Shown here piece by piece: positions 1-9,065 of a stretch of DNA of 64,000 nt; position 1 is the stretch's first letter, and each line of letters opens with the position of its first letter. The stretch covers positions 1 to 64,000 of the forward strand of contig NZ_JANJZD010000015.1 of NCBI RefSeq assembly GCF_024623325.1, in the 5' to 3' direction. A program made the translations under genes and the position numbers. Source of the DNA: Acetatifactor muris (GTDB taxonomy: Bacteria > Bacillota > Clostridia > Lachnospirales > Lachnospiraceae). Under the pieces are notes generated by a model. It did not search any database. It was given only the letters and a program-made list of their open reading frames with translations, and was not told the DNA's origin.

Positions 1-19
1 TTTTTCAAGGCATAGTACC

Positions 20-123
20 CGCTATGTCCAATGTTTATGTCCATTTTTCTCAAATTTCTTTTCCTGCACCATATTCAGTTGTCAATTTTCAGTTAGAATC
101 ACATTCATTGAGATTCCGAGAAG
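20..123. mobile_element. Possible insertion-sequence end at the left edge
   Basis: Two ATGTCCA repeats lie 13 bases apart (24-30 and 37-43), just beyond the point where the neighbouring kinase reading frame stops. Repeated short boxes near a terminus are a feature of IS21-like elements, and the kinase ends abruptly exactly here. No transposase is visible because the window ends, so this is only an inference from context. Confidence 0.25.
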
Positions 124-597
124 TTATGAAGTGATGGCGGCGCAAAGCTGGGTGAGTTCGTCATCCCCCTGCAGTTCCATGGTTCCTCCGAAGCCCTCCT
201 CCTTTATCCGCTCCACTTCCCGGGACAGATATTCCACATACCGGACCCTGCGGTTGATTTTCAGAGAAAGGGTGACCACGAAGCATATCAGGGGAGGCGC
301 CACCGTCAGCACCGTATTGAGATATGTGGCGGCAAGGCCGTAGCTGTAGCCCAGCCCATAGAAAAAATCCTCCCACAGCCTCAAATTGGCCAGGAGCTCC
401 TCCAGGAGCAGGATTCCCCCAAGCACCGCCAGGCTGACGACAAAGGAGCCGCAGACCGCTTTCAGGAAATATGCCGTGAGGCGTTTTTGAAAGGAAGCGG
501 ACAGTCTCCAGTAGACCAAAATAACTGCCAGAATCGTTCCCCCGATAACGATGCCGTTAATCAGAATATAGCTCGGAATCATCTGTAATAGCGTCAT
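124..597 (-). pseudogene. Truncated sensor histidine kinase (membrane and HAMP part only)
   Basis: About 157 residues remain: a first membrane helix near residues 5-30, a second near 40-65, a third near 95-115, then a HAMP-like stretch ending in DDELTQLCAAITS followed by TAA. The HisKA and ATPase domains of a normal kinase (over 350 residues) are missing, so it cannot phosphorylate. The start is the ATG at 597, which overlaps the response regulator stop as ATGA and has GGAGAGG upstream. It was the partner of the regulator just before it. Truncation by an insertion at the left edge is the likeliest cause; a frameshift with the rest lying outside the window is less likely. Confidence 0.75.
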
Positions 598-1277
598 ATC
601 TGGTATCCTCTCCCCCAACAGGTCTTGATGAAATCCGGATGGGCGCCGTCCCAGTTCAGCTTGCTGCGGAGATTGGCGATATGCATCATCACAGCGTTTT
701 CCGCCTGAAAGAACTCCTCATGCCACACGGCCTCGTAAATCTGCGCCATGGAAAGCACCTGCCCCTTGTTGCGCAGCATATATTCCAGGATGTCGTACTC
801 CTTGCGCGTCAGCCTCACCTCCAGCCCGCTTACCCAGGCCTGGCGGCTTTCCATGTCCACCGTCAGGTCATCCGCCTGGATTGTGTGAACCGGATGCTCC
901 GTCTCGTTGTACTGCTTGTAGCGGCGAAGCTGTGCCTTGATGCGGGTAAGCAGTTCCACGGGTTTAAAGGGTTTGGTCACATAATCGTCGCCGCCCACGG
1001 TAAGCCCCTGTATGATATCCATGTCTTCGGATTTCGCGGACATGAAGATAATGGGCATCTTATTCTTCTCCCGTATCCTGAGACAGGCGTCAATGCCGTC
1101 AATTCCGGGCATCATCACGTCTAACAGAATCAAATCCACCTGATAATGCTCCAGTACCTCCAGGGCCTGCGCCGCATTTTCACAGGCTAAGTACCGGTAG
1201 CCCTCATTGCCCAGATAGATGCCCAGAAGCTTGCGGATGTCCTCGTCATCGTCCACAATCAGTATGAATTCTTTCAT
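594..1277 (-). CDS. OmpR/VanR-type response regulator
   Basis: A 227-residue two-domain regulator. The receiver domain fills roughly residues 1-120, with an acidic pocket (VDDDED), the phospho-acceptor Asp in LILLDVMMPG, the MSAKS switch and the TKPF lysine. The winged-helix DNA-binding domain fills about 130-227 and ends in the usual CWGRGYQI. It overlaps the end of the VTT gene upstream and is translationally coupled by ATGA to the kinase downstream, so all were co-transcribed. The cognate kinase is truncated, so in this strain the regulator is probably orphaned or driven by another kinase. The membrane-lipid genes upstream suggest a role in envelope homeostasis, which is inference. Confidence 0.93.
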   Translation of the reverse strand: MKEFILIVDDDEDIRKLLGIYLGNEGYRYLACENAAQALEVLEHYQVDLILLDVMMPGIDGIDACLRIREKNKMPIIFMSAKSEDMDIIQGLTVGGDDYVTKPFKPVELLTRIKAQLRRYKQYNETEHPVHTIQADDLTVDMESRQAWVSGLEVRLTRKEYDILEYMLRNKGQVLSMAQIYEAVWHEEFFQAENAVMMHIANLRSKLNWDGAHPDFIKTCWGRGYQI

Positions 1278-1794
1278 AGCGGCTCTGCCCTCCTTTGCGG
1301 AAACGCCTCAGACACATCGAGGCCGCAAGCATCAAAAGAACCTCCCCGGCAATGATCTGCCAGTGCTTCAGGCCGCATAAAGCCCCCAGCGAGCCTGAAA
1401 AGACAACCATTCCCACAGATATGATCTTAGCAATTATACCAATATTTAAGAACCGGGGCAAGGATATTTTCAAAAAAGCAGCCCCCGCGCAGAGCACTTC
1501 ATCGGACACCAAAGGCACGATGAGCAGCACCCCCAGCACCAGGCTGCCATACTGCCCCGTCGCTTGCTGCAGCCATGCAAGCTGCCGCTTTTCTTTTCTG
1601 CCCCTTAAAATGCGGCCCGCAATCAGGGAAGAAAAGGTATGCATCACGGCCAGCCCCAGCACGGAGCCCGCGACCCCAAGGATAAAGGTGCCTGCGCTGC
1701 CTATCCGCCCTGTCCCCCACAGCACCACCGCGGCTTCCGGCACCGGAATGCATATGGGAAGAAGTACACAAAGAAGAAAGTAGATACACCACAT
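1246..1794 (-). CDS. VTT/DedA-family membrane protein
   Basis: Small integral membrane protein, about 182 residues, with five or six hydrophobic segments. The central part carries features of the VTT (SNARE-associated, DedA) domain: a PVPEAAVVLWGTGRIG segment, a glycine-rich GVAGSVLG helix, and the later QYGSLVLGV and LPRFL segments. Members of this family are linked to lipid scrambling or undecaprenyl-phosphate recycling. The ATG at 1794 is preferred because GGGAGG at 1803-1808 then has an eight-base spacer; the ATGs at 1800 and 1809 are too close to that site. It lies between a lipid methyltransferase gene and a two-component system. Substrate unknown. Confidence 0.8.
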   Translation of the reverse strand: MWCIYFLLCVLLPICIPVPEAAVVLWGTGRIGSAGTFILGVAGSVLGLAVMHTFSSLIAGRILRGRKEKRQLAWLQQATGQYGSLVLGVLLIVPLVSDEVLCAGAAFLKISLPRFLNIGIIAKIISVGMVVFSGSLGALCGLKHWQIIAGEVLLMLAASMCLRRFRKGGQSRYERIHTDCGR

Positions 1795-1848
1795 AGCCAT
1801 ACCTCCCAAAATCGTTCTATCTCTCTGCCCGACAGACGGGCTTTGCGA

Positions 1849-2472
1849 CTACAGCATCATAGTTGCCGGAAAGTTCATTCCCTGGGGCTGCCTTGCAGAC
1901 GGATTCCCTTTCCGGGAGCATTCCGGTCTCATCTGCAGCACGTAGGCCGGAGGCAGATTGCGCCAGACCCGGACTATCCTTTGGATACAAAAATAACTTT
2001 CCAGGAATTTCTTCCGAAGCAGCGTGTACTGAAAAGTGGCGAATACGCCTTTCTCCCCTATGGCTTTCCTGGTCTGGACCAGTATCCGGCGGGAGGTCTG
2101 TTCCGGGAGGGAGGTAAAGGGCAGGCCGGAAATGATATAGTCCGCATGGTCAAATCCCTGTTCATTCAGGAATCGGCACACATCTCCGGCGTCTCCATGC
2201 ACCAGCGCCACGCCGGGCATCCCCCGGAACTGCCTCCGGAGCATCTCATAGAAACGTTCGTTCTTCTCAATCACGATATAAACCGTATCCGGCCTCTTCC
2301 TTGCCGCCACCTGCCTGGTAAACACGCCGGTTCCCGCTCCGTACTCCACGATGCAGCGGGCTCTCCCGAAGTCGATGGCATCCGTCATGGCAGCGGCCAG
2401 GCGACGGCTGCTGGGAGCTATGGCTCCGATGGTATTTGGGGTTTTAATATATTCTCTTAAAAATCTAAGCAT
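1849..2472 (-). CDS. SAM-dependent methyltransferase, phospholipid N-methyltransferase-like
   Basis: A 207-residue class I methyltransferase. The SAM-binding motif I is VEYGAGTGVFT (near residues 43-53), followed by an acidic motif II ending VIEKNE and a HGDAGD segment. The opening FLREYIKTPNTIGAIAPSS and the late NLPPAYV are typical of PmtA-like phospholipid N-methyltransferases, which methylate phosphatidylethanolamine at the membrane; similar proteins also occur as rRNA dimethylase-like enzymes. The tail after PPAYV is longer than usual and may be poorly conserved. It has AGGAGG eight bases before the ATG and is the first gene of the operon that includes the VTT and VanR genes. Confidence 0.8.
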   Translation of the reverse strand: MLRFLREYIKTPNTIGAIAPSSRRLAAAMTDAIDFGRARCIVEYGAGTGVFTRQVAARKRPDTVYIVIEKNERFYEMLRRQFRGMPGVALVHGDAGDVCRFLNEQGFDHADYIISGLPFTSLPEQTSRRILVQTRKAIGEKGVFATFQYTLLRKKFLESYFCIQRIVRVWRNLPPAYVLQMRPECSRKGNPSARQPQGMNFPATMML

Positions 2473-2596
2473 AGAGCAATCCTCCTGTCATACTGTCTTT
2501 TGATGATTTCAGTATAAAAGGAAGATATTTAGAGAGAACTGTATGGAATATAAAGATTTCTTTAGAAATGCTTGAAATGAAAGACCTGATTTACGG

Positions 2597-2959
2597 TTAT
2601 GAACCTTCCCAAGAACGCAAAAAGCCCCTGAAAATGCCCATGCAAAAACGCTGCCCCAGGATTCCGCATACTACAGGGATAGCCAGAATCCCCGCATAGG
2701 AAGCCCCCATCTGCGTCCCCATGACGGACTGTGAAGCATCCTCCCCAAAATTTTGCGGCGTCAGGTAATTAAATTTCGGAAACAGCGGGCCTTTCCATTC
2801 CCATGGCCCTGGCTCCCTTTCTGAAAACCAGAGCTGACGGGGCGTCCATTCCTCAACGGAAAACCCTTTTATTCCATTCTGGAAAAACGGCAGGAACCCC
2901 AGCTCCTGTACCCCTCTCCAGATATCCTCCGCTCTCTGTATCTCCTTCAATTCCCACAC
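2597..2959 (-). pseudogene. Remnant of an AlkZ-related/winged-helix protein
   Basis: The first 60 residues (ELGFLPFFQNGIKGFSVEEW, then PGPWEWKG) match my memory of a Lachnospiraceae family annotated as AlkZ-related. The full family is about 200 residues or more. Here the frame breaks after the PWEWKG region, continues into unrelated sequence, and ends inside a repeat shared with the tsf terminator (2613-2641). I therefore read it as a 5' fragment fused to intergenic repeat sequence. The family label is from memory; the truncation and the shared repeat are directly visible. Confidence 0.6.
2613..2641. repeat. 29-bp repeat shared with the tsf terminator region
   Basis: These 29 bases match 59087-59115 with one mismatch, and weaker similarity continues to the left (TTATGA-CCT). 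At 59 kb the sequence forms one arm of the tsf terminator; here the partner arm is absent, so no hairpin forms. Confidence 0.8.
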
Positions 2960-3091
2960 CTCCCTGCTACCCTGCCTGAATACCTGCCTGTTTTACTGCA
3001 TCTTCCAGCATCTTATCCTGCCCCCATCTATTCTATTTACCTTCTTCTCTTAGGCAGCCAATACATGATAATGAAAGAACAAACTTTCTCC

Positions 3092-3120
3092 TTGACACAG
3101 ATGCCTTTTTCCTATATTCT
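3092..3120 (+). promoter_or_regulatory. Sigma-A promoter for the nucleotidyltransferase gene
   Basis: TTGACA at 3092-3097 and TATTCT at 3115-3120 are separated by 17 bases, about 60 bases before the ATG at 3180. Confidence 0.75.
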
Positions 3121-3179
3121 AAAATGATTTAACGGTACACGTTGAAATGGGAGGCCTGGGACAGGAAAGGAAAAATGTC

Positions 3180-3806
3180 ATGTACAATTACGTCACAGAA
3201 GAACAAGTAAGCCGCTACAAGTCTCTCTTCCAGAGCATCCTTGACAGGCTGCGCGAGAAGCTGAAAAGAGAGTACGGAACCGAGGTGCGCATCGTTTTGG
3301 TGGGAAGCGGCGCCAGCAACATGGTCACAAGAAACGGAAATGGCGGGTTCGACCTGGACTATAACCTTGTCCTGTCCTCCATCCCGCCCGAATATGCAGG
3401 GTCACCCCAAAATTTAAAAACCATCGTCAGAAGGGAGCTGGACGCACTGGTCCCCGGCGAGTTCTCCCATGGAAAGGATTCCACATCCGCCATTACCTGC
3501 CTCCTCCATTCGCCTGATAAGTCAAAAGTCATCTTCAAAGTCGATGTGGCGCTGATCCTTGCCGGGAAGAACGGTTACAGCAGACTGGTGCGCGACAGGA
3601 ATACGAAAAGATACATCTGGAACCTGATACGCAAATCCGGGGATTTAAAGCCCAGGCTCAACGCCATCAAAGCTGCAGGCCGCCTTGATGAGCTTGCAGA
3701 TATCTACCGGCAGAAAAAGAACATGTACTTAACCCGACAGGATAATGACCATCCTTCTTTTGTAGTGTATATCGAAGCCATAAATGAGCTTTACCTGAAA
3801 CTGTAA
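3180..3806 (+). CDS. Nucleotidyltransferase-fold protein
   Basis: About 208 residues. The pattern GSGASNM followed by GGFDLDYNLVL fits the GS...DxD active site of the polymerase-beta-like nucleotidyltransferase fold, with a possible third carboxylate in the KVDVALI strand. Members of this fold transfer nucleotides to small molecules, RNA or protein, and the substrate cannot be told from sequence. The start at 3180 is chosen over the in-frame ATG at 3147 because AGGAAAGG lies at good distance. It stands alone with its own promoter; no antitoxin-like or sensor partner is adjacent. Confidence 0.75.
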   Translation: MYNYVTEEQVSRYKSLFQSILDRLREKLKREYGTEVRIVLVGSGASNMVTRNGNGGFDLDYNLVLSSIPPEYAGSPQNLKTIVRRELDALVPGEFSHGKDSTSAITCLLHSPDKSKVIFKVDVALILAGKNGYSRLVRDRNTKRYIWNLIRKSGDLKPRLNAIKAAGRLDELADIYRQKKNMYLTRQDNDHPSFVVYIEAINELYLKL

Positions 3807-3892
3807 TCCTGTTACAGCTATTTCCGGACTTCACGGGATTTTCGAGCCCCGGGGCCCTCTTCACCTACTGTCCCAGAAGTCCGTTATCTTCA

Positions 3893-3932
3893 AAAAAGGA
3901 CGCAGGGCTGGCAAAAATATGTCAGCCCTGCG
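3893..3932 (-). terminator. Terminator of the Rpn-like gene
   Basis: A perfect 10-bp stem (CGCAGGGCTG at 3901-3910, CAGCCCTGCG at 3923-3932), followed on the minus strand by a run of T. It lies just past the 3' end of the Rpn gene. Confidence 0.85.
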
Positions 3933-4025
3933 CTATACACACATAATTTTTGATTTCCTTCCTTTTTCTGGAAAAACACGTCTGGCTGGCACCGGATAGT
4001 CCATGTCTTCATATCACGAAGCCTG

Positions 4026-4940
4026 TCATTTTTCCCCAAAAACTTCTGTAAGCAGTTTATTTCTATAGGCCTTATCCTCTGTCGCCTTTTTTGCATCCTC
4101 TGCCCGATTATTGCTCAATAGGTAATTCATCAAGGAAAGAATTGTATCTTCCCCCTGAATAATTCCCTTTTGAATTCCTTTTTGAATTCCTTTCTGGATT
4201 CCCCTGTCCTCCACACGATCTAATACTTCACACATATTCATAGTCCTCCTTTCCATATCAGGGCTGTATACATCTTCGAAACGGCTGTCCTGCGTCATGA
4301 CCGCCATAAGCTGCAACAATTCATGCACATGCTTTATTGTTACTTCTGATGCTACATAGTTCCTGTTTTTCCGCATCTGTACAAAATAATCCGCTACAAT
4401 CCTAAAATCGCTGGCAAACATCTCTACCTGTTCATCACTAAGGTATGCAATCTCATATAGGTTCATACGGTAGTCATTCACATAAGGCTTTATCTCTTCC
4501 GGAATATCGAGGCATTCAAAAAGCGTCCTTGGCTTCTTCCAATGCCTGTCATATCCAAAATACAAAACCAGTGTCACTATCGGATATCTCGGTGCCCTCC
4601 TGCCAGTTTTTTCCTTTATTTCCTTATCTGTCAAAAGCTGTGCACGGTATGCTGCTCCATCATAAGAGAACAGTCTGAGAGGCATGTCTCCGTCTATGCC
4701 GGTCTGGTTCTCCAGCCCGTATAACGCAATGCGTACAAGCCCTTTCCTCCAATACTTAGCCACATCCCTCTCCTGAGCATGCAGCCTGCCGTCCACTTTA
4801 TAGCTGGAACCCGGGCTTTCCTCCTCCAGTTCATCCTCTTTCACAAAATGCCTGCCCTGAAACAGCAGCACATTTACGATATCGGCGAACACATCGTTAT
4901 ATGCTTCCAAAGTCTTTTCAGCAATGTCTTTTTCTGCCAT
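4026..4940 (-). CDS. Rpn-family PD-(D/E)XK nuclease/putative transposase
   Basis: A 304-residue protein of the Rpn (YhgA-like) family, recombination-promoting nucleases with a PD-(D/E)XK core. The N-terminal half holds the core, including GLENQTGIDGDMPLRL and the tyrosine-rich PIVTLVLYFG region. The C-terminal part is helical and carries the repeat GIQKGIQKGIQKGI near residues 250-265, a common expansion in gut Clostridia. The E-x-Q in GLENQ takes the place of the usual E-x-K-like catalytic pair, as in other members. The gene has a strong terminator downstream. A decayed relative lies immediately upstream at 4985-5245. Confidence 0.88.
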   Translation of the reverse strand: MAEKDIAEKTLEAYNDVFADIVNVLLFQGRHFVKEDELEEESPGSSYKVDGRLHAQERDVAKYWRKGLVRIALYGLENQTGIDGDMPLRLFSYDGAAYRAQLLTDKEIKEKTGRRAPRYPIVTLVLYFGYDRHWKKPRTLFECLDIPEEIKPYVNDYRMNLYEIAYLSDEQVEMFASDFRIVADYFVQMRKNRNYVASEVTIKHVHELLQLMAVMTQDSRFEDVYSPDMERRTMNMCEVLDRVEDRGIQKGIQKGIQKGIIQGEDTILSLMNYLLSNNRAEDAKKATEDKAYRNKLLTEVFGEK

Positions 4941-4984
4941 GGCTTCATCCTTTCCTCATAAATAACTACACCCAAAATGCACTC

Positions 4985-5245
4985 TTATCTGATAAGCGGC
5001 TGAAGCTTTTTCCTGTCCCCCCTCGGAGGCATCCAGTACATCCATGGAATGTCCGGCAGACCATCTAAATTGTACCGTACCCTTTGTCTGGCCTTTTCCA
5101 TCAGGTTCCGGATGCTTTTCAACAAAGTGAAAATCCGGTTTTCCTCTACTGCTTTCTCTACTGCCCTCCGTCTCATTTCCTCAAGCGCCAAACTCACATC
5201 CATCGCCTTCTTGCATTTTCCATCTCCAGATTTGCACCTGCGCAT
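4985..5245 (-). pseudogene. C-terminal remnant of a second Rpn-family gene
   Basis: The visible frame gives DVSLALEEMRRRAVEKAVEE, then LLKSIRNLMEK, and ends GDRKKLQPLIR, all typical of the C-terminal tail of Rpn-family proteins. Between RNLMEK and GDRKK the similarity moves into a neighbouring frame (HSMDVLDASEG) and back, so two compensating frameshifts are present. The nuclease core is absent. This looks like a relic of a tandem duplicate of the gene at 4026-4940. Confidence 0.65.
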
Positions 5246-5322
5246 GCATTCAATACGTCAATCGCTGCCCGCCTCAGGTGCCTTTTCTACTGCAAATATC
5301 ATATCATGAATGCGGCTCTTTT

Positions 5323-5610
5323 TCAATCGAGTTTCTCTACATCCGTCCTTTCTTTGCTGAATATCCTGCCGAGACTCCTTGCCAATAAATACAGTATTTC
5401 AAACTCTCTATTGGTAAGCATAATCTCTGCGTCATGTATGATTACGTTCTTCTCTGCCAAGTTCAGTTTCATTCCTCCAAAACTAAGGTGTTTTTCCACT
5501 TGAAGCACATTACAGCCTTCAAAACGAGGGCTTTCACTTATAATCTGCAACATTCTCTGGCAGACATCTTCCTCATCTTCTGAAAAAGCTAATGTCATTA
5601 CTTTACCCAT
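5323..5610 (-). pseudogene. Winged-helix (Trans_reg_C) regulator remnant
   Basis: A 95-residue fragment. MLTNREFEILYLLARSLGRIFSKE corresponds to the first part of the OmpR-type winged-helix domain. The recognition helix and wing that should follow are replaced by TDVEKLD and a stop. The beginning (MGKVMTLAFSEDEEDVCQRM) resembles stand-alone winged-helix regulators common in Lachnospiraceae rather than a receiver domain. It is probably non-functional. Confidence 0.6.
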
Positions 5611-5677
5611 TCTATATCCTCACATTTCGCTGCAATCCATTTCCTTCAAATTTTTACCTTTGTAATATTTCATATTA

Positions 5678-5764
5678 TTACACTTGTGAGATTTATAGTC
5701 ACGAGATTTATGGAAAAATTGACACTTCCTCATTTTCACTTTATAATGTATATTACAATTGTAA
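5678..5764 (+). promoter_or_regulatory. blaI-blaR1 promoter with two BlaI-type operators
   Basis: A consensus promoter, TTGACA (5719-5724), 17 bases, TATAAT (5742-5747), precedes blaI. The boxes TTACACTTGTGAGATTTA (from 5678) and TTACAATTGTAAGATTTA (from 5753) flank it; the second lies just after the -10. The core TTAC-N4-GTAA resembles BlaI/MecI operators. Two further copies are found at 12.2 kb. Autorepression of blaI-blaR1 follows from family knowledge. Confidence 0.85.
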
Positions 5765-5786
5765 GATTTATGGAGGGGGATTACAA

Positions 5787-6179
5787 ATGAAATCATTGCC
5801 ACAAATTTCAGAAGCCGAATTTGAAGTAATGAAAATCATATGGAAACACGCACCGATCAGTACCAATGAAATCACTGAAAAATTAACACAAACTACAAAA
5901 TGGAGCCCTAAGACAATACAGACCTTGATAAAGCGGCTTGTAACCAAAGGGGCGCTTTCCTATGAAAAGCAGAGCAGGGTATTCGTTTACACGCCTTTGA
6001 TAGAAGAAAAAGAATATATCGGTCAGGAAAGCCACTCTTTTCTTGAACGCTATTATGATGGAGATATTACAGCAATGCTTTCTGCTTATATCGAAGATGC
6101 CAAACTCTCCGAATCAGAAATTGACACGCTTCGTTCCCTTCTCGCAAAGGGTTCAAAAGACCAGGGGAAAAATTTGTAA
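5787..6179 (+). CDS. blaI: BlaI/MecI-family transcriptional repressor
   Basis: A 130-residue penicillinase-repressor family protein. The N-terminal winged helix spans residues 1-70 (ISEAEFEVMKIIWKHAPIS, then WSPKTIQTLIKRLVTKGAL), and the helical dimerisation part follows (SFLERYYDGDITAMLSAYI). In known systems the dimer sits on TTAC-type operators until cleaved after the BlaR1 sensor is acylated by a beta-lactam. The ATG at 5787 follows GGAGGGGG. It lies 42 bases before blaR1 and is clearly co-transcribed. No beta-lactamase gene is present in the window; the likely targets are itself and the lipoprotein operon at 8.2-12.1 kb. Confidence 0.93.
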   Translation: MKSLPQISEAEFEVMKIIWKHAPISTNEITEKLTQTTKWSPKTIQTLIKRLVTKGALSYEKQSRVFVYTPLIEEKEYIGQESHSFLERYYDGDITAMLSAYIEDAKLSESEIDTLRSLLAKGSKDQGKNL

Positions 6180-6221
6180 CGCAAGAACAAATTTGCAGGT
6201 TATAGAAAGGCAAGGTTTACT

Positions 6222-8102
6222 ATGGCAGATTTTGGAATACGCTTTTTCCTATGTAATATTTTCATATGTATCATCATAGGTTTTCTTATTATCGTAAAAC
6301 GGGCTTTTAAAAATTATTTAACCAGCCGGATGCAGTTCAATATATGGTTTCTGCTGCTTGGGATTCTTGCAGTCCCGTTTGTTCCCTTTCGCCCGGCTTC
6401 TTTTACGCAGGTTCTCGCATTATTTTGCCCATGGAAAAATGCGGTGTCATCAAACAAGGGGACGATTGCGGAAGGTATCCTGAATCCAAATACGTCCGGC
6501 GCTGTAAATCAGATGCATGATTTTGCACTGTCCGTCAGCAGGGAAACACCCTCCATGATTGGGCTGGTTTTGTGCGGTATATGGCTGGTTGGCATTCTGG
6601 CTATGATTTTATTCGTGATAAAATCAGTATCCCGGTTAAACGCCATGAAAAAGTCTGCGCTCCCCCTGCAGAACAGGACTATCCGTATTTTATATCATAA
6701 CTGTTTAAGGGAACTGAATATAAAAAGAAAGATTCCCATTTACAGCACAGCCTTCCTGAAATCCCCCGTTATTGTTGGATTATTCAACCCCCGCATTTAT
6801 CTTCCCATCCACCTCATACCGGATTTCCAGATTCATGCCGAAGGGCATACAGGGATACCCAAAGGTTGTTTTAATGCTGCAGATATGCGGTATATGCTGT
6901 TGCACGAATTACAGCATTACAGGCACAAAGACGCACTGGCTGGTTTCTTTATGAATCTTTTCGGCGTTCTCTACTGGTGTAACCCATGTGTCTGGTATGC
7001 ACTGAAAGAAATGCGCAATGACCGGGAGGTTGCCTGTGATACATCCGTCCTGAATCTGCTCGATGAAAGCGATTATGAAGATTACGGAAATACCCTCATC
7101 AATTTTGCGGAGAAAGTTTCCCTTACGCCTTTCCCCCTTGCTTTTGTTTCTGAAAGCAATGCTGTCGGGATCAGCGGAAGCATGAAGCAGATGCAACAAA
7201 GAATTGTGAATATCTCCTCTTATAAAAAGCCTTCTGTTTTCAGAAAGTTAAAGGGATTTACTGTTTTTGTCACAATTGGCGTTATTCTTTCCGGACTTGC
7301 CCCAATGCTCTCCACCTATGCCGCAGAGCAGAGCCGGTATCAGTGGAATATTCCCTCCGACAAGGTTTCTGCGATTGACCTGTCTGCCTGGTTTGGTGGA
7401 TATAAGGGCAGCTTTGTACTATACGATTTAAACGGCGATACATGGAAGGTCTATGACATGGAGCAGGCCACTTTACGGACAGCCCCAGATTCTACTTACA
7501 AAATCTATGATGCGCTGTTTGGACTGGAAGAAGGTGTGATTGCGCCAGATGATTCTTTCATGGCATGGGACGGAACAAATCATCCCTTTGAAGCATGGAA
7601 CGGAAATCAGGATTTACTTTCTGCCATGCAATCCTCCGTCAACTGGTATTTTGAGGAAATAGATAAGCAGATCGGTTCCTCTGCCATTCAGGATTATATC
7701 CGAAAAATCGGATATGGGAATGAGATTGTAAATGCAAATCTTTCCACATACTGGATGCAGGACGCACTGAAAATCTCCCCGGTAGAACAGGTAGAACTTT
7801 TAACCGCCCTGCACAACAACCGATTTGACTTTGCCCCGGAAAATATAAATGCCGTAAAAAAATCTATCTGCCTATTTTCGTCAGAAAATTTTTCATCGGA
7901 AGGTAAAAACTTTTACGGAAAAACCGGAACCGGACGTATAGACGGTCAAGATGTAAATGGTTGGTTTGTGGGCTTACTTGAAACTGATGGCAACACATAC
8001 TTTTTTGCCACCAACATCCAAGCCGCAGAAAATGCCACAGGCAGTAAAGCATCGGAAATCTCCCTCTCCATCCTGTCCCATATGGGTATATGGAAAGAGT
8101 AA
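6222..8102 (+). CDS. blaR1: BlaR1-type M56 metalloprotease/penicillin sensor
   Basis: A 626-residue membrane sensor. The N-terminal half has several membrane helices and an M56 zinc-protease motif, HELQH at residues 228-232. A further helix near 345-365 leads to an extracellular sensor domain of class D beta-lactamase type. All three signature motifs are visible: STYK (424-427), SVN (472-474) and KTGT (567-570). In the known mechanism the acylated serine activates the protease, which leads to BlaI cleavage. It follows blaI in one operon and ends before a shared bidirectional terminator. Nothing looks damaged. Confidence 0.95.
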   Translation: MADFGIRFFLCNIFICIIIGFLIIVKRAFKNYLTSRMQFNIWFLLLGILAVPFVPFRPASFTQVLALFCPWKNAVSSNKGTIAEGILNPNTSGAVNQMHDFALSVSRETPSMIGLVLCGIWLVGILAMILFVIKSVSRLNAMKKSALPLQNRTIRILYHNCLRELNIKRKIPIYSTAFLKSPVIVGLFNPRIYLPIHLIPDFQIHAEGHTGIPKGCFNAADMRYMLLHELQHYRHKDALAGFFMNLFGVLYWCNPCVWYALKEMRNDREVACDTSVLNLLDESDYEDYGNTLINFAEKVSLTPFPLAFVSESNAVGISGSMKQMQQRIVNISSYKKPSVFRKLKGFTVFVTIGVILSGLAPMLSTYAAEQSRYQWNIPSDKVSAIDLSAWFGGYKGSFVLYDLNGDTWKVYDMEQATLRTAPDSTYKIYDALFGLEEGVIAPDDSFMAWDGTNHPFEAWNGNQDLLSAMQSSVNWYFEEIDKQIGSSAIQDYIRKIGYGNEIVNANLSTYWMQDALKISPVEQVELLTALHNNRFDFAPENINAVKKSICLFSSENFSSEGKNFYGKTGTGRIDGQDVNGWFVGLLETDGNTYFFATNIQAAENATGSKASEISLSILSHMGIWKE

Positions 8103-8131
8103 AATCTGATTTGTGAAATCTCATTGAATAA

Positions 8132-8191
8132 AATAGTGCCCCCTTTTAAGCAGCCCATGTAAAATGCAGTTACTTAAAAAGGGGCATTATT
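8132..8191. terminator. Bidirectional terminator between blaR1 and the lipoprotein operon
   Basis: A long inverted repeat (AGTGCCCCCTTTTAAG against CTTAAAAAGGGGCATTATT) with A- and T-rich flanks lies between two convergent transcription units. Confidence 0.75.
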
Positions 8192-8202
8192 TCGCCCATA
8201 AT

Positions 8203-9024
8203 TCAGTTATTGTCTTTTAGATAATTACATATATCTTCTGAAAACCGCACTGTAAGCTCATGCGTTATCACCGCATCATCACATAAAATCATGCTGCATA
8301 CCGCATCCACAGTTAAAGTAACCGTTCCGTCTTCGTTTTCCCTGATATCCGTAACCTCTGGAAATGAAGTTCCAAAATAGGTAGGGGCATAATTGAAACA
8401 GCCAAGCCTTACCCATGCATAAGTCTGATTTTCTTTGTCAAATGCCGCATAATCTTGTATCTCCTCTGCCGTTACCGAAAGATATTCCATAATCAGGCGC
8501 TCAATCTCGTCTTTTGATATCCCGTCCGGATAATCCCCTGAAGGAAATTGCTCCTGATATTTCATTGCATATAAATATTCATACATCCCATTATAATCTA
8601 AATGTTCCATATGGTCTGCATCCCCGTCAGAACATAAAAGATTATTTCCCTGATAGGCTAATCCAAGCACACATTTTTTGACATTTCCCTGTTTTCTTCT
8701 CCACCATCTGATCTATGACTTCATCTGCAATGACAACATTGGACGCACAGCCTTTATCTGCATTTTTATATAGCTCCAATATAAGCCCCATCATTTCCTT
8801 GCAATCTTCTTCCGCTTCTGCTCTTTGCCTTGCATCTATTGGAAGATCATAGCCCTTTTCTATCTGCCTGTCTGTGTCTGCTTCCCTGTCTGTATTTTCA
8901 GCATATTCCTTTTCTCCGGCTTGTTCAGCATACTCGTTTTTCATACTTTTCCTTTATGATTACAGGCGCATAACAAAACGATGCACATCAGCATGATAAT
9001 CGGCAATATCCTCTTTTTCTTCAT
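8203..9024 (-). pseudogene. DUF6070-type lipoprotein gene with two frameshifts
   Basis: Three consecutive frames read as one gene. The first (ATG at 9024 after GAGGTG) encodes a lipoprotein signal peptide, IVLLCAC, and stops at 8941. The second (8944 down) begins KNEYAEQAGEKEYAEN and runs to a run of six A near 8674-8679. The third ends in PEVTDIRENEDGTVTLTVDAV, like the C-terminus of the gene at 10.8-12.1 kb. Both breaks are at or near A runs, so sequencing error, real decay or phase variation are all possible. It is the last gene of the operon and has the shared terminator beyond it. The function of the family is unknown; the DUF number is from memory. Confidence 0.7.
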
Positions 9025-9065
9025 AATCGCACCTCAAATCTTTGCCCTTATGTACACCCGATGCA

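Noticed and set aside
1639..2460. Plus-strand frame opposite the methyltransferase
   Set aside because: No recognisable protein and no start signal; the minus strand has a clear family match.
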